From Thermophilibacter provencensis (GTDB lineage: Bacteria > Actinomycetota > Coriobacteriia > Coriobacteriales > Atopobiaceae): a DNA stretch of 64,000 nt. Made by a program: the position numbers and the translations under genes. The first letter of the stretch is position 1. Each line of letters starts with the position of its first letter. Shown here piece after piece: positions 1 through 7,214 of the stretch. The notes under the pieces are model-generated. The model made no database searches. It had not been told where the DNA came from and was given only the letters and a program-made list of their open reading frames with translations. The DNA is taken from positions 248,001-312,000 of the forward strand of contig NZ_LT671417.1 of NCBI RefSeq assembly GCF_900128445.1, written 5' to 3'.

Positions 1-401
1 ACGCGTCCGTTGCGGCGCACGCTCAGCAGCGCGCCCGATCTGCCGAGAAGGACCTCGGTGCCGCCGGCGGCCACCACGAAGGCGCCGCCCTCCTCGCGCA
101 CGCGCACCGCGGGGTGCGCGTAGCGCTCCGAGTCGTCCGGCTGGGCCGGGATGCGCGCCGCGTGCTCCGGGCAGACGGGCTTCGCGTACGGCGCAAACGC
201 GCCGGCGGGATCAACCACGTAGCGCACGACGTCCTCGTCGAGAAACGCGATGCGCCCCTCCACCGCACGCGGGGCTGCGGGCGCGCCGTCATTCTCGCCA
301 GATGAAGTGTCCTCGGCGGCGGCAAACGCGACGACGGCCACGTTGGGCCGCAGCGGGTCCGGCGCGACCGAGGTCACGCCCGTCAGGGTTATGCGACTCA
401 T
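1..401 (-). CDS. Glycoside hydrolase family 31 (alpha-glucosidase-like), N-terminal part, cut by the window edge
   Basis: Only the first 133 codons lie in the window; the gene continues beyond base 1. The ATG at 401 has an AGGGGG ribosome binding site about 6 nt upstream and follows the patatin gene stop by 9 bp, so the two may be co-transcribed. The sequence reads like the N-terminal beta-sandwich of GH31 enzymes: a segment FLDEDVVRYVVDPAGAFAPY near residues 53-72, an ARIPAQPDDSERYAHPAV stretch, then a strand-rich segment ending in LLSVRRNG. GH31 enzymes hydrolyse alpha-glucosidic bonds in maltooligosaccharides or related sugars. The catalytic barrel is outside the window, so substrate and completeness cannot be judged. 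The family call rests on remembered N-terminal motifs only. Confidence 0.6.
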   Translation of the reverse strand, partial: MSRITLTGVTSVAPDPLRPNVAVVAFAAAEDTSSGENDGAPAAPRAVEGRIAFLDEDVVRYVVDPAGAFAPYAKPVCPEHAARIPAQPDDSERYAHPAVRVREEGGAFVVAAGGTEVLLGRSGALLSVRRNGR

Positions 402-410
402 GGGTGCCCC

Positions 411-1313
411 CTATTCTGCGCAGAGAAACGCGTCGATCTCCGCCAGGCGCGCCTCGGCCTGGCGGCGGCCGGCGACGTAGAGCCTGAGGAGCGGCTCGCC
501 CGAGCGCTCCGAGCTGCCGATGGTCACCGGCTCCTCCGGGGCGATGACGAGGCAGCGCCCCTCGGCCTCGAGCTCCCAGAGGAGCTCGCGCTGGGCGTTG
601 TAGCGCTCGCCGCGCGTGGCAAGCGCCTCGAGGTAGTACGGGTAGGCGTCGTAGAGGTGGGACTTCAGCGCGATGGCCTCGCTGCCGGCGCCGCGCACGA
701 AGCCGCGGTCCTGCGTGAGCACCACGAGGGCGCGCTCTGCCGGGACGTGCCCCTCAATCTCGCGTGCCCCGGGCAGGCCCATCGCCGTCTCGAAGGGGAT
801 GGAGTCGGTGGTGCCACCGTCGAGGTAGCGCTTGCCGTCAATCTCCACGATGCGCGAGACCATGGGCAGGGAGGCCGACGCGCGGACGCGGTCGATGTCG
901 TCGGGGAAGCGGCGCACAGGCAGGTAGTCGGGTGTGCCAAAGGTCACGTCTGACACCACGGCGTACATGGGCAGGTCGCTTGCGTTGAAGGTCTCCACGT
1001 CGCAGGGGTCGATGTGGTTCTGGACCTCGTCGTACATGAAGTCCGCGCCCGCCATGTTGCCCGTCGTGGCGAGCGACCAAAGGGACATGAAGCGTTTGTC
1101 GTCGCGGAAGGCGAGCATGTCGCGCATGGTGCGGCCGATCTGGCGCGAGCGGAAGTTGGACGCGTTGATGGCACCGGCCGAGACGCCCCACACGCTGGAG
1201 AAGTCGTACAGCCCGCGCTCCTGGAGCACGTCGAGCACGCCCGCCGTGAACAGGCCCCTGAACCCGCCGCCCTCGAGCACGAGCGCCGGCACGTTGGTCT
1301 TCTCGGTTGGCAT
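411..1313 (-). CDS. Patatin-like phospholipase family protein (YjjU/RssA type)
   Basis: 300 aa from the ATG at 1313, chosen because GAGGGGAG lies just upstream; a longer start at 1346 has no such site. The patatin hallmarks are present in order: the oxyanion loop EGGGFRG near residue 13, the nucleophile elbow GVSAG near residue 43, and the catalytic Asp motif DGGTTDSIP in the middle of the protein. These proteins are Ser-Asp dyad lipases or acyl hydrolases, usually cytosolic or membrane-associated, with poorly known natural substrates in bacteria. No signal peptide is seen. A paralogue with the same architecture lies at 59852-60805. The family is firm; the substrate is not known. Confidence 0.9.
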   Translation of the reverse strand: MPTEKTNVPALVLEGGGFRGLFTAGVLDVLQERGLYDFSSVWGVSAGAINASNFRSRQIGRTMRDMLAFRDDKRFMSLWSLATTGNMAGADFMYDEVQNHIDPCDVETFNASDLPMYAVVSDVTFGTPDYLPVRRFPDDIDRVRASASLPMVSRIVEIDGKRYLDGGTTDSIPFETAMGLPGAREIEGHVPAERALVVLTQDRGFVRGAGSEAIALKSHLYDAYPYYLEALATRGERYNAQRELLWELEAEGRCLVIAPEEPVTIGSSERSGEPLLRLYVAGRRQAEARLAEIDAFLCAE

Positions 1314-1471
1314 GGTGGCTCCCCTCGTCCGCGTTTTTCTCGGCACATTGTCGCACGACCAGAGCGTGCGGGGCGAGGCGTGGCGCCCTTCGCCTCGTTT
1401 TCATGCAGAATCCGATTGCGCTTCATTTAAGCAAGGAGGCAGAGCGGGGCTTTTCGGTTTTTGCGCGTTAG

Positions 1472-1762
1472 TCACTGGCGACGCGCCCGGCGGAGCCCCC
1501 TCACGTATCGGACGAGAGAGATTGCCGAAAGGGCAGTGGAGCTGGCCATCAGCGCCGCCCCTCCAAAAAACCACCCGTTCACAGTATCAAGAATTGATGA
1601 GACGTCAACTCGGGTATTCGACCACAGGATGAAGAGGAAGCAGAGGGACGAGAGGAAGAAACTCAGAGCAACAAGCAACATAGAGCGCTCTGACGGCCTC
1701 ATCACGGCGGCAGCCAAGGCAAAGGCTATCGAGGCGATCCCCAGATACAGGGCAAGAACCAT
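1472..1762 (-). CDS. Small integral membrane protein, function unknown
   Basis: 96 aa with a good ribosome binding site (GGAGG, 7 nt before the ATG at 1762). The sequence contains three hydrophobic stretches, about residues 1-20, 28-47 and 60-85, and ends in an Arg-rich cytosolic-type tail (RYVRGLRRARRQ). I do not recognise a family. It lies downstream of the DUF2442 gene on the same strand with 56 bp between them, so it may be co-transcribed. The hydrophobic pattern and the ribosome binding site support a real gene rather than a chance ORF. Confidence 0.6.
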   Translation of the reverse strand: MVLALYLGIASIAFALAAAVMRPSERSMLLVALSFFLSSLCFLFILWSNTRVDVSSILDTVNGWFFGGAALMASSTALSAISLVRYVRGLRRARRQ

Positions 1763-1818
1763 TGTCCAACCTCCGCTTCTCCGGCCGACCCACTTCTCAC
1801 TCGCTGACGTTCTTCCGC

Positions 1819-2064
1819 CTAGGCAATCCTCTCGTACGCGTAGCTCATCTTGTACATGGTCTCGGGGGCAAGGTCGATGTCTCCGCCCGCCCAGCTTACC
1901 GCGCCGTGGTCAATCGCAAACCCGGAGAAGACCTCGTTGCTTCTAAGGGGCGCGAAGACAGGCATCTCCAGGAGGGGCGACGCATCAAAAAGACGCGTCT
2001 CACCCGTGGAGAAGGTCACCAGCATTGGGAGGTCATTGACCACCTTTGCCGCAACCACCCTCAT
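1819..2064 (-). CDS. DUF2442 family protein, possibly truncated at the N-terminus by an in-frame stop
   Basis: 81 aa starting at an ATG with GGAGG immediately upstream. The body (LPMLVTFSTGETRLFDASPL, then FAPL, AVSW..GDIDLAPETMY) matches what I remember of DUF2442, a small family often found beside DUF4160 or toxin-antitoxin-like genes; its biochemical role is not established. Directly upstream and in the same frame is a 13-codon ORF starting at ATG 2112 (MFVVDGVAYAGEL), which resembles the usual N-terminus of this family, closed by TAG at 2071-2073. So either the gene carries a nonsense mutation and is rescued by the internal ATG at 2064, or the short ORF is a leader. No DUF4160 partner is visible. 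Confidence 0.7.
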   Translation of the reverse strand: MRVVAAKVVNDLPMLVTFSTGETRLFDASPLLEMPVFAPLRSNEVFSGFAIDHGAVSWAGGDIDLAPETMYKMSYAYERIA

Positions 2065-2144
2065 GTCCTCCTACAGCTCCCCCGCATAGGCAACGCCATC
2101 AACCACAAACATGGGAACCTCCCAGGAAAGCTAAGGAGCCAGTC

Positions 2145-2176
2145 AAAAAAGCCGGGGCCCATTCGGACCCCGGCAC
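2145..2176 (-). terminator. Rho-independent terminator of ssrA
   Basis: On the minus strand a GC-rich stem (GCCGGGG...CCCCGGC) with a loop of roughly 10-12 bases is followed by six T residues, about 12 bp after the tmRNA 3' end. Confidence 0.85.
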
Positions 2177-2187
2177 AAGCGTGCAGG

Positions 2188-2553
2188 TGGAGGTGCGGAG
2201 AATCGAACTCCGGTCCAAAGCAGATCCCTGACAGGTGTCTCCAGGCTCAGTCGCCGGTTGGGTCTCGGAGGCCGCGCACCCGGTGACCCGCGCTTGGCCT
2301 CCCAGTCGGTTCGGTCTTAGCGCACGGCATACCGACTACGTCCGCACGCGCATCTCCCTGAAATGACGTCGCCCCGGGAACGGGAGCAATCCCCGGTTTG
2401 ACGCGCCGCTATCTAATTAAGCAGCGAGAGCCAGCTGAGGCTCGTAAGAGTTGTTGTCGTCAATTCAATTTGACGGTACCCCTGTTTAGCGTGGCGAGGA
2501 GACCACGGCCTGCTGCCCATCTCAGACCCACCCTGTCGAAACCAGTCACCCCC
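2188..2553 (-). ncRNA. ssrA: Transfer-messenger RNA (tmRNA)
   Basis: The RNA rescues ribosomes stalled on broken mRNAs and tags the nascent peptide for proteolysis, working with SmpB. The 5' end reads GGGGGTGACTGGTTTCGACA, the classic tmRNA start, and the 3' end carries a T-arm GGTTCGATTC-like segment (GAGTTCGATTCTC) and an acceptor CACCTCC-A that pairs with GGGGGTG (one G-U). The tag reading frame lies at 2417-2461 and ends ...NNSYEPQLALAA followed by TAA; the ALAA end is the usual protease signal. The CCA is not fully encoded: CCT follows the discriminator, so the tail must be added after transcription. About 366 nt long, normal for one-piece tmRNA. smpB is 1 kb away on the same strand. Confidence 0.96.
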
Positions 2554-2620
2554 GGGTGGAATGGGAAGACTGCCACCATGCGGCTGTCAACGTACGGGCC
2601 GCTCGCGCGACCGTGGGGTC

Positions 2621-2626
2621 ATTCTA
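2621..2626 (-). promoter_or_regulatory. Possible -10 box of ssrA
   Basis: TAGAAT on the minus strand, about 68 bp before the mature tmRNA 5' end, preceded by an A-rich run. No good -35 hexamer is seen 17 bp upstream, so this is a weak call. A TTGACA at 2585-2590 lies closer but has no -10 box at the right distance. Confidence 0.3.
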
Positions 2627-2715
2627 CCCGTTTTTCTCGATGCATAGCCACGGCGGCCCGCGCACATCGCCGACGAGAAGAGCATACCGGCCACAGTCGC
2701 CCTTCTCGCCCACGC

Positions 2716-2747
2716 AAAAGGGGCGGCCTCCCACGGGAAGCCGCCCC
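2716..2747 (-). terminator. Terminator after the rubredoxin gene
   Basis: Minus-strand stem GGGGCGGC...GCCGCCCC followed by TTTT, 25 bp downstream of the rubredoxin stop codon. Confidence 0.75.
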
Positions 2748-2771
2748 ACGCACCGCTCCTAGCGAGAAGGA

Positions 2772-2912
2772 CTACTCCTCGACGAGCTCAAACAGGTCGG
2801 GGCCGACGCCGCAGACCTCGCAGACAAAGTCCTCAGGCAGCTCGGGGGTGTCAACGGTGACCTCCCAGCCGCAGACGGTGCAGCGGAACGTGTACTTCTT
2901 CTCATCTGCCAT
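2772..2912 (-). CDS. Rubredoxin
   Basis: 46 aa. The Fe(Cys)4 ligands are all present: CTVCGW near the N-terminus and CEVCGVGPDLF near the C-terminus, the two knuckles of a rubredoxin. The spacing between the knuckles is short and the usual Trp before the second knuckle is replaced by Phe (DFVCEVC). The start ATG at 2912 has a GAGAGGAG ribosome binding site. Rubredoxins carry single electrons, in anaerobes mostly to oxygen- and peroxide-reducing enzymes. The next gene upstream on the same strand (3004-3516) is a flavin reductase; in Moorella-type Hrb proteins these two domains are fused in one chain, so the pair may work together here. Confidence 0.9.
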   Translation of the reverse strand: MADEKKYTFRCTVCGWEVTVDTPELPEDFVCEVCGVGPDLFELVEE

Positions 2913-3003
2913 GGTGCTCTCCTCTCACTTGGTCCAACGTGCCCTGTCGAAATGCTATCACAACGGTGGCGTTTCTCGCCCCGCGTTGCGCCAGATGGGA
3001 TGC

Positions 3004-3516
3004 CTAGCTCAGGCCCTCCACGTAGGAGGAGGCCTTCGCCGGGGTCTTGCCCTTCAGCGTGCCGTGGTAGTACGCGTACGTCATGGGTGGCTCGCCCGAG
3101 AGGTTTCCGGCGTCGACGACCCGACCGACGAAGGTGAGGTGCGTCCCCACGTCCGTGGTCTGCACAACCTCGCACGCGACGTAGGAGCAGGCATGCTCGG
3201 CGGGGTACGGGTCTCCGGTCGATGCCACGGCGCTCTGGATGCCCTCGAACTTGTCGAAGTCCACCGAGCTCCTGAAGCCGAAGCGCCCGACGAAGGGCAT
3301 GTCGGCCGACTCGTCGAGCACGGCGAGCGCGAAGTGCCCCGCGCGCTCGATGGCGCCGCAGGTGAAGTTTTCCTTGTTCACCGTCACCGAGACCTGGAGC
3401 GGCTCGGCGGTCACCTGCAGCCCCGTGTTCACGAGGCATGCGCCCGCCCGCTCGCCGTCGTCCGCCGAGACCACATAGAGGCCCGACGAGAACTTGAACA
3501 GTGCCGATGCGTCCAT
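3004..3516 (-). CDS. Flavin reductase-like FMN-binding protein
   Basis: 170 aa; split-barrel flavin reductase fold. Family features: LYVVSADDGERAGACLVNTGLQV near the N-terminus (the FMN-binding strand and turn), then PLQVSVTVNKENFTCGAIERAGHFALAVL, and HLTFVGRVVDAG in the C-terminal half. Start chosen at ATG 3516, 5 nt after a GAGGAG motif; a GTG two codons earlier lies too close to that motif. These proteins reduce flavin, or pass electrons from NAD(P)H to a carrier. The adjacent rubredoxin gene makes a role as rubredoxin reductase module (as in Hrb) a reasonable inference, with oxidative-stress defence as the likely purpose. Confidence 0.85.
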   Translation of the reverse strand: MDASALFKFSSGLYVVSADDGERAGACLVNTGLQVTAEPLQVSVTVNKENFTCGAIERAGHFALAVLDESADMPFVGRFGFRSSVDFDKFEGIQSAVASTGDPYPAEHACSYVACEVVQTTDVGTHLTFVGRVVDAGNLSGEPPMTYAYYHGTLKGKTPAKASSYVEGLS

Positions 3517-3563
3517 TCCCACTCCTCTCCGATGAGCCAGGGAGGCGGCCCCCTCCTGGCCCG

Positions 3564-4076
3564 CTACCGGTTGAGCTCCTTGAGGGCGCGGGCTATCTCG
3601 CGGTCGGAGTCGCGTCGCGCCATGTCTGCCCGCTTGTCGTAGAGCTTCTTTCCGCGCGCAAGGCCGATGGCCAGCTTCACGCGGTTGTTCTCGTCAAAAT
3701 AGATCTCAAGCGGCACCAGCGCAAGCCCCTTCTGACGGAGCTTCGCGTCAAGGTAGTCGATCTGACGGCGATGCAGGAGCAGCCGCCGCTTGCGGTCCGG
3801 GTCAACGTTCCACACGCCGCCGTTGGAGTAGGGATGGACGTGCACGCCGTGCAGCCACGCCTCGCGTCCGCGGATGAGACAGAAGGCGTCCGTGAGCTGG
3901 CACGCGCGCTCGCGCAGGCTCTTCACCTCGGTGCCCGTAAGCTCGATGCCGGCCTCGAAGGTCTCGTCGATAAAGTACTCGTGGCGGGCGGAGCGGTTCT
4001 TGGCGATGGTCTTCTTGCCCGGCTTGGCCTGACGCTCCGCCTTCGCCGCCTGGCGCAGCACCTTACTCTTCGCCAT
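3564..4076 (-). CDS. smpB: SsrA-binding protein SmpB
   Basis: 170 aa, full family length. SmpB binds tmRNA and places it in the A site of stalled ribosomes. Conserved elements are visible: NRSARHEYFIDETFEAGIEL, GTEVKSLRE, HGVHVHPYSNGG and the basic tail region GLARGKKLYDKRADMARRD. The ATG at 4076 lies inside the end of the upstream TPR gene (14-bp overlap), indicating translational coupling. The partner RNA gene ssrA is about 1 kb downstream, separated by the rubredoxin/flavin reductase pair. Confidence 0.96.
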   Translation of the reverse strand: MAKSKVLRQAAKAERQAKPGKKTIAKNRSARHEYFIDETFEAGIELTGTEVKSLRERACQLTDAFCLIRGREAWLHGVHVHPYSNGGVWNVDPDRKRRLLLHRRQIDYLDAKLRQKGLALVPLEIYFDENNRVKLAIGLARGKKLYDKRADMARRDSDREIARALKELNR

Positions 4077-4920
4077 CGGCATCCCCCTCGGCGGCGTCGC
4101 TCTCGCGGATGAGCTCGAGGAGGGCCTTCGCGGCGGCCTCTCCCACGAGGTCGCGCGCCCGCAGCGTAAGGTTTGCCGCCACGTCTCGCGCACCCGCGGC
4201 GGCGGCATCGCTCGCGCACATGAGCAGGCAGACCGCGATGTCCGCGTTGGCCCCGTCGGGCAGCCCCTCCTCGGCGAGAAGCGCCTCGACCTCGTCGTCG
4301 GAGACGAGGTCGGGGTCGCGCTCGGTGCCGGCGGCCTGGTCGAGGGCCGCATCGACGGACGAGTCGCGCACGTCCAGGGCGCGGGCGGCGCGCAGGGCCG
4401 CGGCCGCGGTACGCGGCTTCTCGGACGCCTGGAACCAGCCGGAGAAGTTCACGAAGGCGCGCGCGAGGTGGCGCGCGTCGCTCGCCCGCTCGAAGACGCT
4501 ATAGGTGAGCGCCAGGTACTCCTGCATGTCCCCCGCCACGCGATAGAGGTCGGCGAGGTTCAGGCGCGACCCGCAGTCCATGGGATTCCAGCGGATGGCG
4601 CTCTTGAGGGCGGACATCGCGGCATCGTAGTCCCCCGCGTGCACGTTGGCGAGGGCGAGGTCCCCGTAGAGGCGGTCGAGCGGCTCGCCCACGTCGCGCA
4701 GCTCGCGCGGGTCCTTCTCGACGCGCCGGTATGCGAGGCGCTCGAAGAGCGTGGGAAAGCTGAACCACTGGACCTCGTCGGTGGTGGGGCAGTTCTTGTC
4801 GACGTACTCCTCGGCATCCTCGGCGAGGCGGGCGAGAAGCTCGACCGCCCGCTCGGGCTGGCCCTGGAGCATGAGGCCCTCCGCCCGCTCGAGCTCGTCC
4901 GTCATCTCTGTCTGGATCAT
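4063..4920 (-). CDS. TPR-like helical repeat protein, function unknown
   Basis: 285 aa from ATG 4920, which follows a GAGGAGG ribosome binding site. The protein is acidic and mostly helical. A recognisable TPR unit is LALANVHAGDYDAAMSALKS with the following AIRWNPMDCGSRLNLADLYR, and the N-terminus has a partial repeat (EGLMLQGQPERAVELLARL). No catalytic motif or membrane segment is seen. It sits between rnr (55 bp upstream) and smpB (overlapping), so it is probably in one transcript with genes of RNA quality control. A scaffolding role is a guess only. Confidence 0.75.
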   Translation of the reverse strand: MIQTEMTDELERAEGLMLQGQPERAVELLARLAEDAEEYVDKNCPTTDEVQWFSFPTLFERLAYRRVEKDPRELRDVGEPLDRLYGDLALANVHAGDYDAAMSALKSAIRWNPMDCGSRLNLADLYRVAGDMQEYLALTYSVFERASDARHLARAFVNFSGWFQASEKPRTAAAALRAARALDVRDSSVDAALDQAAGTERDPDLVSDDEVEALLAEEGLPDGANADIAVCLLMCASDAAAAGARDVAANLTLRARDLVGEAAAKALLELIRESDAAEGDADGEE

Positions 4921-4974
4921 ATGACCTCCTCGCGGCCGTGGCCGCGCACGCATGCTAGGTGGTTAGTCTTCCCA

Positions 4975-7047
4975 TTATCGCCCACCGCCAACGCGGGGAC
5001 GCCGAGGGTCCCGCGGGCGGTCCCCATCCTGGGCGAGCACGAAGTCAATCTGCCCGCGCGCCACGTTGACGCCCGCAACCTCCACCGTCACGGGACGGCC
5101 GAGGCGCCACACCTCCCCCGTCTCCTCCCCCGTAAGCGTGAGGCGGGCCTCGTCGTAGGCAAACCACTCCTGGCCGAGCGCCCGGACGGGGAGAAGCCCC
5201 TCGGCGCGCGTGTCGTCCAGGGTCACGAACACGCCATAGCGCTCGCATCCCGAGACGGAGCCGCGCGCGACCTCGCCCACGCGCCCAGAGAGGAGCTCGG
5301 CCGTCTTTACCTTCTGCGACGCCCGCTCGGCCGCGTCGGCCGCCCGCTCGCGCTCGGAGCAGGCCTGGCAGAGCTGCGGGAGCGCCGCGGCCTGGTCGCG
5401 CATCTCAGCCCCCTTCGCCCGCCCCGCGAGGAGGGCCTTGAGCGCGCGGTGCACGAGCACGTCGGGATAGCGCCTGATCGGCGACGTGAAGTGGCAGTAC
5501 GCCGCGGCCCCGAGCGCGTAGTGCCCGTCGTTGTGGGGAAGGTAGACGGCCTTTCGCTGGGCCCTCAGCAGGAGGGCGCTCGTCGCCGCCTCCGCCTCGG
5601 TCCCCGACGCCCGCCCGAGCGCCTCCTGAAGCGCACGTGGCTCTCCCGCGAGCAGGCCGGCCGCAAGCCCTCCGTCAAGGACGCCGAGCTCGCGCAGGGG
5701 CTGTACGCAGGCCTTGAGGTCGTCGGGTGCGGGCGGCTCGTGCACGCGGAACGCGGCGGGCACGTCCTTCTCGGCGAGCATCCTGGCCACGCACTCGTTT
5801 GCCACGAGCATGGCCTCCTCGATAAGGCCCGTCGCGCGCGTGCGCCGTCGAACGCGGACCCCCATGGGGCGTCCCCGGTCATCCAGGTCCACCTTCGCCT
5901 CGACCGTGGGGAAGTCGATGGCGCCGCGCTCCCGCCGCACGCGCTCGCGCAGCGCGCGGATCTCGTCGAGCGTGCCGAGAAGCACGTCGACCTCAGAGGC
6001 GCGCCCGGGCGCGCAGGGAAGCGCGTCCGCCGCAGCGCGGCCGTCGAGGAGGGCGTCGACCTCGTCATAGCTCAGCCGCGCCGCCGACCTGATGGCGGAC
6101 GCCATCGCCTTGGCGGAGACGACCTTGCCCCGGCCGTCCAGGCGGGCGACGATGGAAACGGCGAGACGGTCCTCCCCGGGCCGCAGCGAGCACACGTCGT
6201 TGGAGAGGCGCTCCGGCAGCATGGGTATGACGCGGTCCGCGAGATACGCCGAGCAGCCGCGCGCGCGTGCCTCGTTGTCAACCGAGTCGCCCGCGCGCAC
6301 GTAGTGCGTGACGTCGGCGATGTGCACCTCGAGCTCGTAGCCTCCCCCCGGGAGGCGCCGGGCGCCCACGGCGTCGTCGAAGTCGCGTGCGTCGGCGGGG
6401 TCGACGGTCACGCAGAGCTCTCCGCGCAGGTCGCGGCGGCGCGGGTTGCGGGCCATCTCCTCGTCAACGTGCGCCTCGATCTTCTCGGCGGCGGCGAGGG
6501 CGGACGGAGGGAAGTCCCCGGGCAGGCCGAAGGAGGCGATTACCGATTCCATGTTGAGGTCAACCGCATCGGACGGGCCCACGCGACGCTCGACGGTCAC
6601 CACGGCCGCGCTCTTCCGCGTGGGGTACTCGGTGATTCTCGCCACCACCACATCGCCGGGGGCGACGCCCAGCCGGCTCGGGCTCGGGTCCTCGGGAACC
6701 ACGAAGAAGTCGTGGCCCAGCCGCGCGTCGAGCGGGACCACCGCGCCGAGCGGCCCGGCGATGTCGAAGCGCCCGAGAAAGGTCTGCGTCGCACGGACCA
6801 CCACCGAGCGAACGACGGCGCGCGGGGCGCGGTTGCGGGCACTCACGATCGCGACCTCGACCTCATCCCCGTTCATGGCCTCGCGCTGGCCATGGCGCAC
6901 GAGCTCGAAGGCGCCCTCCTGGGTCTCGACCCGCGCCACGCCCGGCCTTGATACCACGAGCCTGCCCGTAAGCGTCTGGTGCCGCTCCCGGGGCCCGCCG
7001 GCACGCCCGCGCCGCCTGCTCCCATGATGCGCCCTCTTACGGCCCAT
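4975..7047 (-). CDS. rnr: Ribonuclease R, RNB-family 3'-5' exoribonuclease
   Basis: 690 aa. The enzyme degrades structured RNA processively from the 3' end and takes part in tmRNA maturation and decay of mRNAs released by trans-translation. An Arg/Lys/His-rich N-terminus leads into a cold-shock type domain (about residues 26-70), a second OB-like segment (to about 155), the RNB catalytic domain with the metal-binding motif DPADARDFDDA at 216-226, and a C-terminal S1 domain (GRVGEVARGSVSGCERYGVF). It is shorter than the E. coli enzyme because the N-terminal helix-turn-helix is missing. Start ATG 7047 follows a G-rich ribosome binding site. smpB and ssrA lie downstream on the same strand, which fits the functional link. 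Confidence 0.95.
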   Translation of the reverse strand: MGRKRAHHGSRRRGRAGGPRERHQTLTGRLVVSRPGVARVETQEGAFELVRHGQREAMNGDEVEVAIVSARNRAPRAVVRSVVVRATQTFLGRFDIAGPLGAVVPLDARLGHDFFVVPEDPSPSRLGVAPGDVVVARITEYPTRKSAAVVTVERRVGPSDAVDLNMESVIASFGLPGDFPPSALAAAEKIEAHVDEEMARNPRRRDLRGELCVTVDPADARDFDDAVGARRLPGGGYELEVHIADVTHYVRAGDSVDNEARARGCSAYLADRVIPMLPERLSNDVCSLRPGEDRLAVSIVARLDGRGKVVSAKAMASAIRSAARLSYDEVDALLDGRAAADALPCAPGRASEVDVLLGTLDEIRALRERVRRERGAIDFPTVEAKVDLDDRGRPMGVRVRRRTRATGLIEEAMLVANECVARMLAEKDVPAAFRVHEPPAPDDLKACVQPLRELGVLDGGLAAGLLAGEPRALQEALGRASGTEAEAATSALLLRAQRKAVYLPHNDGHYALGAAAYCHFTSPIRRYPDVLVHRALKALLAGRAKGAEMRDQAAALPQLCQACSERERAADAAERASQKVKTAELLSGRVGEVARGSVSGCERYGVFVTLDDTRAEGLLPVRALGQEWFAYDEARLTLTGEETGEVWRLGRPVTVEVAGVNVARGQIDFVLAQDGDRPRDPRRPRVGGGR

Positions 7048-7092
7048 ACGCCCCCCTTCCCGTCACCCTCTCAATCCAGAATACCCAACATC

Positions 7093-7132
7093 AAAAACCC
7101 GGCGGTTAGGTCCCTAGGACCCAAACGCCGGG
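7093..7132 (-). terminator. Terminator downstream of ftsX
   Basis: Minus-strand two-part stem CCCGGCG...GGTCC TAG GGACC...CGCCGGG followed by five T residues, located between ftsX and rnr. It directly follows a longer hairpin at 7131-7194. Confidence 0.8.
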
Positions 7133-7194
7133 AGCCCCCGCCACTCGCGCAGAGGTTCCGCAAAGCGCACCTCTGCGCGAGTGGCGGGGGCTCC
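7131..7194. repeat. 26-bp perfect inverted repeat between ftsX and rnr
   Basis: Arms 7131-7156 and 7169-7194 are exact reverse complements, with a 12-base loop. The stem is very GC-rich and begins ggagcccccgcc. It lies 20 bp after the ftsX stop and next to a conventional terminator, so it could act in termination or transcript 3'-end protection, but it is far longer than a terminator needs. Confidence 0.9.
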
Positions 7195-7214
7195 CCACCT
7201 AACGGTTGGCCGCC

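Noticed and set aside
2585-2590. TTGACA as -35 of ssrA
   Set aside because: The 17-bp spaced hexamer is TTCCCA, not a -10 box, and the start point would fall inside the mature tmRNA end.
4468-6951. 827-codon plus-strand ORF opposite rnr
   Set aside because: Antisense of RNase R in GC-rich DNA where stop codons are rare; Arg/His/Gly-rich composition without domain motifs.
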